Shown: positions 33,681 through 41,546 of the stretch, piece after piece
How the letters are laid out: every line of letters begins with the position of its first letter
Numbering within the stretch: position 1 is the first letter of the stretch
From: Korobacter sp036501185
GTDB taxonomy: Bacteria > Acidobacteriota > Terriglobia > Terriglobales > Acidobacteriaceae
NCBI GenBank assembly: GCA_036501185.1
Contig: DASYAU010000044.1
Coordinates: forward strand, 1 to 64,000
Direction of reading: 5' to 3'
DNA length: 64,000 nt
Made by a program: the position numbers and the translations under genes
The notes under the pieces: generated by a model
Databases searched by the model: none
What the model saw: the letters and a program-made list of their open reading frames with translations, nothing else
What the model was told of the DNA's origin: nothing

Positions 33681-35545
33681 TGTCCGAAGAAAGATTGCAG
33701 AAGATCATCGCCGCCGCCGGCGTCGCCTCGCGCCGCAAGGCCGAAGAACTCATCACCGCGGGTCGCGTCACTGTCAACGGTGAGGTCAAAAACGAGCTCG
33801 GCTCCAAGGCCGATCCCGCCACCGACGACATTCGCGTTGACGGCAAGGGTCTCAAGCCCGAGGAGCACGTCTACGTTCTCCTTCACAAGCCCAAGGGCTA
33901 CGTCACCACCGTCACCGATCCCGAAGGTCGCCCCACCGTGATGGATCTCGTCAAGAGCATTCCCGCGCGCGTCTATCCCGTCGGCCGCCTCGACTACCTC
34001 AGCGAAGGCCTGCTGCTCCTCACCAACGACGGCGAGATCGCCGCGAAGCTCACCCACGCCTCCACTCACGTTCCCAAAAAATATCTCGTCAAAGTCAGCG
34101 GCGAGCCCACCGAAGAACAAGTCCAGCAACTTCGCGACGGCGTGCAACTTCCCGCCGAACAAGGCAACATTCACGCCGACCCGCGCGAAGGCGGCCGCTT
34201 CGGCGGCGAGAAGCGCCGCTCCACCGCGGTGAAAACCGCGCCCTGCAAAATCGATCTCACTCGCGAGGGCGACAATCCGTGGTACGAGGTCACCCTCACC
34301 GAAGGTCGCAACCGCCAGATCCGCCGCATGTTCGACTTCATCGGACATCATGTCGAGAAGATCAAGCGCGTCGAATACGGCCCGCTGAAACTCGATGTCG
34401 AAAACGGCGAATTCCGTCTGCTCAATCCCGCGGAAGTCGCTCGCCTGAAGCAAGCCTCCGAAGGCCGTCACGCCCCTCCGCGCGCCCGCGACGAACGCCC
34501 GCGCTTCGACAAGCCTCGCAAAGATCGCGGTTCCCGTGGCGAACGTCCTGCCTTCTCGGGGTCCCCGCGGCGCGCCGATTTTGCGCGGCGCGGGGCGGAG
34601 CGCGGTTCCTACAAGGACCGCTCCGACGTCGAAGATCCGCGCGGGGAGCGCACTCGCACCGCCCGCTTCAACGCCGACGGCAAGCGCGAAGAAGAAGCTC
34701 CTCGCGAACGGCGCGAGCGCCCCAAGTTCGACCGTCGCGACAAGCCCGCCTTCCGCGGCCGTCGCGATGACTCTCGCGGTGAGCGTCCTGCATTCCGAGC
34801 CCGTCCCGACGATCGCCCCGAGCGTCCCAAGTTCGGGAAACCGCGCGAGGGCGGATCTCGCCCATCGTTCGGCGACCGCCCCAAGTTCGCCTCCAGCGGA
34901 TCGCGACCCGAGCGACCTTTCCGTGGCAAGCCCGCAGCCGGCGGCGAATCCGGTCGCAAGAATTTCGGCCGCCCACCCGCTCGCGGCGGCTCACGCCCAT
35001 TCTCCGGCAAACCCAAGTTCGGCGACCGCAAAGAACGCAGCGACCGTCCCCGCTTTGATCGCGGCGCACCCCGTGGCGAAGGACGCAATGATCGTCCCCC
35101 ATTCGACCGCGGCGCATCCGGTGGTGAAGAACGCCCCAAGCGCCCTTTCCGCGCCAAGCCCGGCGACCGCAAAGAATTCCGTGGCAAACGCGAGGATCGT
35201 CCCGCATTCCGTGGTCCGCGCAAAGAAGGTGACTTCCGCGGCGATCGCCCCAAAACTGGCGACCGCAAACCCGGTGGCTTCCGCGGAGATCGCGCGAAGT
35301 CCGGTGACCGTCCTTTCCGCGACAAGCCCTTCGGCAAGAAGCCCGGTGGTTTCCGCAAGGACTTCCGCCCGCGCCGCGACGACAACGTTCCGGATCGGGA
35401 GGAACCAAAGTCTCAGGAATTCGTCGATAACAACGTCGCCAAGCGCTTCTCTGGAAAGCTAGAATCAGGTGGGCGTGGACCGCGTCGCGGCCCCGGCGGA
35501 GGCGCCAAAAAAGGCGGCTTCCGCAAGCCTAAGGACAGGCGATGA
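33680..35545 (+). CDS. rluB: Pseudouridine synthase (RluB type) with very long Arg/Gly-rich tail
   Basis: A 621-residue protein. Residues 1-60 form an S4 RNA-binding domain (RLQKIIAAAGVASRRKAEEL), and about 65-250 the RsuA/RluB catalytic domain with Asp in VGRLDYLSEGLLLLTNDGE and RNRQIRRMFDFIGH. The family modifies 23S rRNA. From about residue 260 to the end lie some 360 residues of Arg/Gly/Asp/Pro/Phe repeats built on DRPxFRG, RPKFG and GDRK units, with no counterpart in a normal 250-residue RluB. The tail resembles RNA-binding RGG tails. Its stop overlaps hisC (ATGA). Confidence 0.92.
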   Translation: MSEERLQKIIAAAGVASRRKAEELITAGRVTVNGEVKNELGSKADPATDDIRVDGKGLKPEEHVYVLLHKPKGYVTTVTDPEGRPTVMDLVKSIPARVYPVGRLDYLSEGLLLLTNDGEIAAKLTHASTHVPKKYLVKVSGEPTEEQVQQLRDGVQLPAEQGNIHADPREGGRFGGEKRRSTAVKTAPCKIDLTREGDNPWYEVTLTEGRNRQIRRMFDFIGHHVEKIKRVEYGPLKLDVENGEFRLLNPAEVARLKQASEGRHAPPRARDERPRFDKPRKDRGSRGERPAFSGSPRRADFARRGAERGSYKDRSDVEDPRGERTRTARFNADGKREEEAPRERRERPKFDRRDKPAFRGRRDDSRGERPAFRARPDDRPERPKFGKPREGGSRPSFGDRPKFASSGSRPERPFRGKPAAGGESGRKNFGRPPARGGSRPFSGKPKFGDRKERSDRPRFDRGAPRGEGRNDRPPFDRGASGGEERPKRPFRAKPGDRKEFRGKREDRPAFRGPRKEGDFRGDRPKTGDRKPGGFRGDRAKSGDRPFRDKPFGKKPGGFRKDFRPRRDDNVPDREEPKSQEFVDNNVAKRFSGKLESGGRGPRRGPGGGAKKGGFRKPKDRR

Positions 35546-36666
35546 AGTACGAAGAGATGGTCCCGGCGCACATTCGCGCGCTCGGGCCCTACGTACCTGG
35601 CAAGCCGCTCCGCCAGGCTGAAGAAGAAACTGGAATCAAATGCACCAAGATGGCTTCGAACGAAAATCCGTTCGGGCCTTCGCCGCGCGCGCTCGAAGCC
35701 ATGCAGCACGCGCTCCGCGAAGTTCACCTCTATCCCGAGAACGGCGCGCCCGAACTCGCGACGAAAATCGCGGAGAACGAAGGCGTCACTCCTGATCACA
35801 TCCTCGTTACCGGTGGCTCCACGCCCTGTCTCGACATGATCGGCCGCACCCTGCTCGTCCCCGGCCAGAATGCCGTCACCAGCGAGCGCACCTTCATCGT
35901 CTATCCCATCGTCACCCGCGCTGCCGGTGCCACCCTCAAATTCGTCCCGACGAAAAACGACGGCTTCGACCTCGACGGCATATTGACCGCCATCGATGAG
36001 AATACCCGCGTCGTCTTCCTCGCCAACCCGAATAATCCCACGGGCACCATGTTCACTGCGCAGGAATTGGACCGCTACCTCGAACGGGTTCCCGACCACG
36101 TGGTCACCGTCATCGACGAGGCCTACTACGATTTCGCGAAACACCTGGCCGCTCAGCGCGGCGTCGAATATTCCCACTCAGTTCGCTACGTCAAGGAAGG
36201 CCGCAAGGTCCTCGTCCTCCGCACCTTCTCCAAGACCCACGGCCTCGCCGGTGTCCGCGTCGGTTTCGGTATCGGCGATCCCGAACTGATGTCCTACCTG
36301 TCTCGCGTTCGTACCGCCTTCCAAACCACCAGCATCGGCGAAGCCGCTGCCATCGCCGCTCTTCACGACGATGAGCACCTACGCCGCACCGTCGAGAACA
36401 ATGCGTCCGGCGCCGCGTACCTCGAAAAAGGCATGCGCGATCTGGGCCTCCACCCCGTTCCCACCTGGGCCAACTTCGTTTTCTTTGAAGTCGAAGACGA
36501 CGCTCCCGGAATCGCCAAGGCCCTCGAGCACTCCGGCGTCATCGTCCGCCCGCTCGGCGGCTGGGGAATTCCCAAGGGCCTCCGCGTCACCATCGGCAAC
36601 CCGCAGCAGAACGAAAACTTCCTGCACGCGTTGCAGAAGGTCCTCTCCAAAGAACCCGTCCGCTAA
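35542..36666 (+). CDS. hisC: Histidinol-phosphate aminotransferase
   Basis: A 374-residue PLP enzyme of histidine synthesis. It has MASNENPFGPSPRALEAM, ITGGSTPCLDM-like cofactor loop (VTGGSTPCLDM), NPNNPTGTMF, DEAYYDFA, and the Schiff-base Lys231 in RTFSKTHGLAGVRVGFG. It is the last gene of the trpS-scpA-scpB-rluB-hisC run and is followed by a terminator. HisC-like enzymes can also act on aromatic amino acids; position alone does not exclude that. Confidence 0.92.
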   Translation: MKYEEMVPAHIRALGPYVPGKPLRQAEEETGIKCTKMASNENPFGPSPRALEAMQHALREVHLYPENGAPELATKIAENEGVTPDHILVTGGSTPCLDMIGRTLLVPGQNAVTSERTFIVYPIVTRAAGATLKFVPTKNDGFDLDGILTAIDENTRVVFLANPNNPTGTMFTAQELDRYLERVPDHVVTVIDEAYYDFAKHLAAQRGVEYSHSVRYVKEGRKVLVLRTFSKTHGLAGVRVGFGIGDPELMSYLSRVRTAFQTTSIGEAAAIAALHDDEHLRRTVENNASGAAYLEKGMRDLGLHPVPTWANFVFFEVEDDAPGIAKALEHSGVIVRPLGGWGIPKGLRVTIGNPQQNENFLHALQKVLSKEPVR

Positions 36667-36685
36667 ATTTTTGCGCAAATAAAAT

Positions 36686-36716
36686 AGGCCGCCAGTCGAT
36701 CGCGGCCTTCCTTCTT
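36686..36716 (+). terminator. Terminator-like hairpin after hisC
   Basis: AGGCCGC (36686-36692) pairs with GCGGCCT (36702-36708), followed by a pyrimidine-rich tail TCCTTCTTTGTTTT. It lies 20 bases after the hisC stop. Confidence 0.7.
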
Positions 36717-36722
36717 TGTTTT

Positions 36723-36820
36723 GTATCAGGGCAGCGCTTTACGGCCTCCCTTTGCTTCGTATCAGGGCAGCGCTTTAGCGCTGCCGTTCAGGGCTCGGAA
36801 AAAGGGGCTTCAGCCCCTGC
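36723..36820. repeat. REP-like dispersed repeats, family A (tandem partial plus full copy)
   Basis: Two head-to-tail units, each beginning GTATCAGGGCAGCGCTTTA. The first is cut short; the second has palindromes GGCAGCGCTTTAGCGCTGCC and GGGGCTTCAGCCCC. The repeat fills the gap between convergent hisC and the ROK kinase. Confidence 0.85.
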
Positions 36821-36824
36821 GCCG

Positions 36825-37877
36825 TTACTTCGCCACCGGTGTCCCCGGCGTTTCCGCCTTCGGCTTCGCCGCCGGCGCTGCGGCCTTCTGGTGGTCGACA
36901 ATCATCGGCAGCCGCGCCGCGCCAAACAATCCCGCATCGCTCCCCAGCAGCGCCCGCGTCACAATCGTCCGTTTCTCACCCGCCTTCACCGCCTCCGGCG
37001 AAGTCACTCGATAGATAAACGACCGCACCCGCAACTCATCCATCATCGCCGGACTAAACGCGTCCCAAGCGCTCACCACGCCGCCGCCAATCACGTACAT
37101 CGGGAAGTTCAACGCGTTCACAAAGGTTGCAATCGAAATTCCCAGGCAGCGGCCGACGGTGTTGAACACGCCCTGCGCCGCTTTATCTCCCTGGATCGCC
37201 AGTTGGTACACGACCTTCGAGCTGAACTCTACGTCGTTGCGCGACGCCTTGGCCAGTGCGTCCGACATATTCTGCGCCACGGCCTCTTTCGCCATCCGTA
37301 CAATCGCCGTCGCCGACGCATACTGCTCCAAACATCCATGGCTGCCGCATCCGCAAGCATGTCCGTCCGGCACAACCATCGTGTGCCCCAGTTCGCCGGC
37401 CATGCCTTTCATGCCGTGCCACACGCGCCCGTTCTGGATAATCCCACCGCCCACGCCCGTGCCCAGCGTGAACATCGCCATATCGTCTACATCCCGCCCC
37501 GCGCCTAGCCACTTCTCGCCCATCGCGGCCGCGTTCGCATCGTTCTCCAGCACAACCTTCGTTCCCAGCCGATGCTCAATGTCCTGGTGCACCGGGTAGT
37601 CCGCCCACCCCGGCAAATTCGGCGACTCCCGCACCGTCCCGGTATCCATATCGATGAACCCCGGCACGCCAATCCCTATCCCCACCAGCTCGCCCTTGTC
37701 CTTATACTTCTCCACCACCGCCCGGATCGCCGTCGTCATCTCGCTGATCACGAACTCGCGCCCGCGCTGCACTTGCGTACCGAGCGTCACTTTCTCCAGC
37801 AACGTCCCCTGGTCATCCACGGCGGCAATGCGGAGATTCGTGCCGCCCAGGTCCACTCCAATCGAGAAGATCGCCAT
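36825..37877 (-). CDS. ROK-family glucokinase-like sugar kinase
   Basis: A 350-residue cytoplasmic kinase. It has the ATP site IGVDLGGTNLRIAAVD near the start, the substrate loop ELVGIGIGVPGFID, GTGVGGGIIQNGRVWHG, the catalytic GELGHTMV and the ROK zinc motif CGCGSHGCLEQY. Glucokinase is the most likely role (glucose to glucose 6-phosphate) but other hexoses or N-acetyl sugars are possible. The C-terminus is Ala/Lys-rich. It lies 82 bases downstream of mutM; a LacI-type palindrome sits in that gap. Confidence 0.88.
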   Translation of the reverse strand: MAIFSIGVDLGGTNLRIAAVDDQGTLLEKVTLGTQVQRGREFVISEMTTAIRAVVEKYKDKGELVGIGIGVPGFIDMDTGTVRESPNLPGWADYPVHQDIEHRLGTKVVLENDANAAAMGEKWLGAGRDVDDMAMFTLGTGVGGGIIQNGRVWHGMKGMAGELGHTMVVPDGHACGCGSHGCLEQYASATAIVRMAKEAVAQNMSDALAKASRNDVEFSSKVVYQLAIQGDKAAQGVFNTVGRCLGISIATFVNALNFPMYVIGGGVVSAWDAFSPAMMDELRVRSFIYRVTSPEAVKAGEKRTIVTRALLGSDAGLFGAARLPMIVDHQKAAAPAAKPKAETPGTPVAK

Positions 37878-37913
37878 ATCTGTCCTATCGTTTCACAAAA
37901 ACCAAAAACTCTG

Positions 37914-37930
37914 GTTTAAACGTTTTAAAT
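37914..37930. promoter_or_regulatory. LacI-type palindrome upstream of the ROK kinase
   Basis: GTTTAAACGTTTTAAAT is a near-palindrome centred on CG, with one mismatch in the central twelve bases. It lies about 37-53 bases before the kinase start. The AAACGTTT core is the usual LacI/PurR/CcpA-type operator form, so sugar-responsive control is plausible. Confidence 0.45.
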
Positions 37931-37959
37931 CTAGCAAAAACTGCGTTCCGATGCACCGA

Positions 37960-38778
37960 TTATTTCTGGCATTTCGAACAAAAGTGGCTGCTGCGTCCCC
38001 CAATCACCACCCGTTTAATCGGCGTCCGACACACCAGGCAAGGCTCACCCGTCCGCTGATAAACGTTATGCCGAAGCTGAAAAAATCCTTCATTCCCATC
38101 GGAATCCACGTAGTCATTCACGCTCGATCCGCCCGCCTCCACCGCTTCGCGCAGCACCTCGCCCAACTTTTCACGAAGTCGCGTCAGGTCCGCCCGCGTC
38201 AGCGTCTTCGCCTTCCTTCGCGGGCGTATCCCCGCTCGAAACAAAGATTCATCCGCATAAATGTTTCCCACGCCGCTCAGCAATTTTTGATTCAGCAGCG
38301 CGCTCTTGATCGGCGTATTCCGCCCACGAAACAATTTCACGAATTCTTCCAGCGAAACCTGTAGCGGCTCCAGCCCCGGTGCCGCAAACACTTTCGCCTT
38401 CGACTGCACCGCCAATTTCCCAAACATCCGCGGATCGACGAACCGTATTTCTTTCCCCGATGAAATCTTCGCAATCAAGTGCGTGTGCTTCGGAATGTCC
38501 GTCGCCGGGTCCTGCACCAGGGTGCTCCCCGTCATCCCCAGGTGGATAATCCACTGCCCGCGCGCCTCACCATTCTCTTCTTCGAGATCGGCCACAATGT
38601 GCTTGCCCACTCGCCGCACATGTTTGATTCGCGCCCCCTCCAGCATGGTGGCAATCGCCCGCGCGCTCGACTTCAGCGGCTGCTTGCGCTCCCCAACCCA
38701 CACGGATTCGATCGTCGCGCCCGCGACGCGTTTATTCAGTCCATTGGCTATGGTTTCGACTTCGGGAAGTTCCGGCAT
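37960..38778 (-). CDS. mutM: Formamidopyrimidine-DNA glycosylase
   Basis: A 272-residue base-excision repair enzyme that removes 8-oxoguanine. It begins MPELPEVETI with the catalytic Pro2 and Glu3, has the FVDPRMFGKL and VGNIYADESLFRAGIRP motifs of the helix-two-turn-helix, and ends in the zinc finger CLVCRTPIKRVVIGGRSSHFC. All hallmarks are intact. It is divergent from the broken lysE-like gene, 55 bases away. Confidence 0.95.
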   Translation of the reverse strand: MPELPEVETIANGLNKRVAGATIESVWVGERKQPLKSSARAIATMLEGARIKHVRRVGKHIVADLEEENGEARGQWIIHLGMTGSTLVQDPATDIPKHTHLIAKISSGKEIRFVDPRMFGKLAVQSKAKVFAAPGLEPLQVSLEEFVKLFRGRNTPIKSALLNQKLLSGVGNIYADESLFRAGIRPRRKAKTLTRADLTRLREKLGEVLREAVEAGGSSVNDYVDSDGNEGFFQLRHNVYQRTGEPCLVCRTPIKRVVIGGRSSHFCSKCQK

Positions 38779-38833
38779 AACGGCAGTCCATCTATGTTAG
38801 CTTGCCGCGCCCGCTTCTGGTACAAAGGGCGCC

Positions 38834-39444
38834 GTGTGGCTTTGTTTCCTCGCCGGTGCCGCTTACGGTTTTGCCGCCGGAGCCCAACCCGGTCCGCTGA
38901 ACGCCTACCTCATGTCGGTCACGCTCCGCCACGGCTTCCGTCGCGCTCTCCCGGCCGCCTTCGCCCCTTGCTCAGCGACGCCTTCATCATCGCCCTCACC
39001 CTCTCCATCCTCACCCGCATCCCCTTCGCGTTCATCCGCGGGCTCCATCTCCTCGGCGGCCTCTTCGTCCTCTATCTCGCCTGGGATGCCTGGTCCACAT
39101 TCCGCCACTTCGACGCGGCCACCGCCGCTGCCCAATCGCATGCCGTCGAGAGCGTCTGGAAAGCGGTCGTCATCAACCTCCTGAATCCCAACCCCTATCT
39201 CGGCTGGAGCCTCGTCCTCGGCCCTCTGCGTCTTCGCGGATGGCACGCCGCCCCGCGCAACGGCCTCGCCATCGGAGCCGGCTTCTACTTCGCACTCGTC
39301 GGCACCACCATCCTCGTCGTCCTCGTCTTCGATCTCGCCCGCAACACCGGCCCGCGCGTGGCGAGACAACTCCTCGCCATCTCCGTCTTGGCCCTCGCTG
39401 CTTTCGGCGCATACCAGCTTTGGCTCGCGATCACCGCTCGCTGA
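38834..39444 (+). pseudogene. LysE-family exporter, frameshifted
   Basis: From a GTG at 38834 the frame reads MWLCFLAGAAYGFAAGAQPG, then LNAYLMSVTLRHGFRRALPA and AFAP, the N-terminus of a LysE/RhtB amino-acid exporter. The rest of the family (LLSDAFIIALTLSILTRIPF through LNPNPYLGWSLVLGP to AYQLWLAITAR) continues in another frame up to the TGA at 39442. The switch lies at the CCCC run near 38964-38968; adding one C restores AFAPLLSDAFIIA. Everything else is intact, so this is either a recent one-base deletion or a sequencing error. Confidence 0.85.
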
Positions 39445-39654
39445 CCGTTCCAGAGCCCTTCATTGGCGCAATCTGCCTCGTCACGGTAAAATTATGTGTA
39501 CACAGCCCGTCCCGGATTCCAACTCTTAGTGCAGCTCCTGCGGTATTTCAGCGGGGCTTCTGTGTGCAGAAACCGCGGCTATTCAGCCGCCACGCGCGCC
39601 TGCGCTCCAGCCAACCAAATTTCCAGGCGCCGAATTCGCGGTCATGGAGTACGT

Positions 39655-40980
39655 GTGAGCAAAGGCAAGACAGCCGTCGTAATCGGGGCCCAGTGGGGCG
39701 ACGAGGGCAAGGGAAAAATCGTCGACGTTCTCTCTGAGAACTTCAAAGTTGTCGCCCGCTACGCCGGCGGCCACAACGCCGGCCACACCGTCCTCATTGG
39801 CGGCAAAAAATTCGTCCTCCAGCTCATCCCCTGCGGCGTCCTTCGCCCCGGATGCCGCGGCGTCATCGGCAACGGCGTCGTCCTCGATCCCATCGCCTTC
39901 CTCAACGAAGCCCAGCGTCTCCGCGAGGCCGGCGTCCCCGTCGACGGCAACCTCTTCGTCTCCAACCGCGCTCACGTCATCTTGCCCTACCACCGCATGG
40001 TCGAACTTGCCTCCGAAAATGCTCCCGGACGCGTGAAAATCGGCACCACCTCGCGCGGCATCGGTCCCAGTTACGAAGACAAAATGGGCCGTCGCGGCCT
40101 CCGTGTCGCGGATTTGCTCGACTCCGCGCTCCTCAAAAAGCACATCGAGAACGCGTGCCAGGAAAAGAACACCATCGTCCACGCGCTCTTCAACGCCGAG
40201 CCCATCGATCCCGACAAGATGTACCACGAGTACGCCAAGGCCGCCGAACAGATCGCGCCTTTCGTCACGGATACGGCGATGCTGCTGAATCACGCCATCG
40301 CGAACGGCGAGAGCGTCATGTTCGAAGGCGCGCAGGGCACCATGCTCGACATCGACCACGGCACCTACCCCTTCGTCACCTCTTCCAGCGCGACGAGCGG
40401 CGGAGCCGTCATCGGCACTGGCGTTCCTCCAACATCCATCAGCACTGTCATCGGCGTCACCAAGGCTTATTGCACCCGCGTCGGCGAAGGCCCATTCCCC
40501 ACCGAGCTCCACGACGCACTCGGCGACGCCATCCGCAAGCGCGGCAACGAATTCGGCGCCGTCACCGGACGTCCCCGCCGCTGCGGCTGGCTCGACCTCC
40601 CGCTCCTCCGCTACTCCAACATGATCAACGGCACCGAATGGCTCGTCGTCACCAAGCTCGACGTCCTCGACGAGCTCGACGAGATCCCCGTCTGCACCAG
40701 CTACAAGATCGATGGCCATCAATCTGAAGAAATCCCCGCGCAAGGCTGCGGCTTCGACCACATCGAGCCCGTGTACACCAAGCTCCCGGGCTGGAAAACC
40801 GACACCACCAAGATCACGCACTACGACCAGCTCCCGCAGCGCACGCGCGAATACCTCAAGTTCATCGAGCACCAGACCGGCGCGAAGATCGGCATCCTAA
40901 GTACCGGCCCCGATCGCGACCAGTCCATCTACACCGCCGACTTCGTCTCGTCTCTAGGACTGAAACACCTCGGCAAGTAG
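39655..40980 (+). CDS. purA: Adenylosuccinate synthetase
   Basis: A 441-residue enzyme that joins IMP and aspartate using GTP, the first committed step to AMP. The P-loop-like GDEGKGK is at 15-21 (IGAQWGDEGKGKIVD). Other sites are GGHNAGHTV, TTSRGIGPSYEDK, MFEGAQGTMLDIDHGTYPFV and TGRPRRCGWLDL. I chose the GTG at 39655, with GGAG five bases upstream, because it gives the standard N-terminus; the frame is open further upstream but with unrelated sequence. Its last codons are duplicated just downstream. Confidence 0.95.
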   Translation: MSKGKTAVVIGAQWGDEGKGKIVDVLSENFKVVARYAGGHNAGHTVLIGGKKFVLQLIPCGVLRPGCRGVIGNGVVLDPIAFLNEAQRLREAGVPVDGNLFVSNRAHVILPYHRMVELASENAPGRVKIGTTSRGIGPSYEDKMGRRGLRVADLLDSALLKKHIENACQEKNTIVHALFNAEPIDPDKMYHEYAKAAEQIAPFVTDTAMLLNHAIANGESVMFEGAQGTMLDIDHGTYPFVTSSSATSGGAVIGTGVPPTSISTVIGVTKAYCTRVGEGPFPTELHDALGDAIRKRGNEFGAVTGRPRRCGWLDLPLLRYSNMINGTEWLVVTKLDVLDELDEIPVCTSYKIDGHQSEEIPAQGCGFDHIEPVYTKLPGWKTDTTKITHYDQLPQRTREYLKFIEHQTGAKIGILSTGPDRDQSIYTADFVSSLGLKHLGK

Positions 40981-41102
40981 TGGTTCCTCCTAGTATCAGG
41001 GCAGGGCTTCAGCCATTTACACCGACGATTTCGTCGTATCTCTAGGCCTGAAACACTTAGGCAAGTTGTGGTTCCGCTTTGTATCAGGGCAGGGCTTCAG
41101 CC
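40927..41102 (+). repeat. 88-base tandem duplication of the purA 3' end plus repeat
   Basis: Copy 1 (40927-41014) covers the last 18 codons of purA, including its stop, and the first part of a family-A repeat. Copy 2 (41015-41102) has the same length with about 13-15 changes, mostly silent in the purA frame; its stop TAG has become TTG. A further repeat end (GGCTTCAGCCCCTGC) follows to 41109. Confidence 0.9.
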
Positions 41103-41163
41103 CCTGCGATTTTGTTTTCCGACGTCGCCAACCGGCCAGTCGCGAAGCGACGAAATAAATTAG

Positions 41164-41246
41164 CCCCGCACGTAAGTGCGGGGAGTGCCGCCATACCCGA
41201 GTCCCCGCAAGGGGACGCCATCCCGCGATGCGGGACGTAAGTCCCG
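41164..41246. repeat. Cluster of four short palindromes
   Basis: CCCCGCACGTAAGTGCGGGG (41164-41183), GTCCCCGCAAGGGGAC (41201-41216), TCCCGCGATGCGGGA (41221-41235) and CGGGACGTAAGTCCCG (41231-41246) lie head to tail before the next gene. The last two overlap and exclude each other. They may be a composite REP-like element; together they fill most of the leader of the gene at 41259. Confidence 0.75.
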
Positions 41247-41258
41247 CGAGGAGCGAAC

Positions 41259-41546
41259 ATGGTCGTTCTCGCCGTAACCTGGATCGCCAACCAGGGCCAC
41301 GAATCCGCCGTCATCGACGCCTTCAAACGTCTCGCCGCCGGATCCCGCACCGAACCCGGCTGCCGCCTCTACATCGTCCACCAGCACCGCGACGACCACC
41401 GCAGGTTCTTCGTCTACGAACAATACGAAGACGATGCCGCCCTTCAGGCCCACCGCGATACCCCTCACTTCCAGGAAATCGCTCTCAAGACCCTTCCGTC
41501 CCTCGGCAAACGCGCCGACGCCCACATCATGGATCCCTTGGCTTGA
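41259..41546 (+). CDS. Putative antibiotic-biosynthesis-type monooxygenase (ABM/YgiN-like)
   Basis: A 95-residue protein of the dimeric alpha/beta ferredoxin-like ABM family. It starts MVVLAVTWIANQGHESAVID and has GCRLYIVHQHRDDHRRFFVYEQY followed by AHRDTPHFQEI, the usual order of strand, helix, strand and HxxxxHF. Members oxidise quinones or similar without a cofactor; the role here is not known. GGAG precedes the ATG. Its stop overlaps the next gene's start by four bases (TTGA). Confidence 0.8.
   Translation: MVVLAVTWIANQGHESAVIDAFKRLAAGSRTEPGCRLYIVHQHRDDHRRFFVYEQYEDDAALQAHRDTPHFQEIALKTLPSLGKRADAHIMDPLA

Noticed and set aside
34609..35408. Long minus-strand and alternative-frame reading frames over the rluB tail
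   Set aside because: They are by-products of the Arg/Gly repeat. The plus-strand frame continues the S4 and catalytic domains without a break.
39496..39654. N-terminal extension of purA
   Set aside because: The extra residues have no counterpart in the family; the GTG at 39655 has a good ribosome site and gives the normal start.
39583..40872. A 429-codon minus-strand frame opposite purA
   Set aside because: It mirrors the codon phase of purA; the translated text is Asp/Glu/Val/Gly-rich antisense sequence with no domain, while purA on the plus strand has all motifs.
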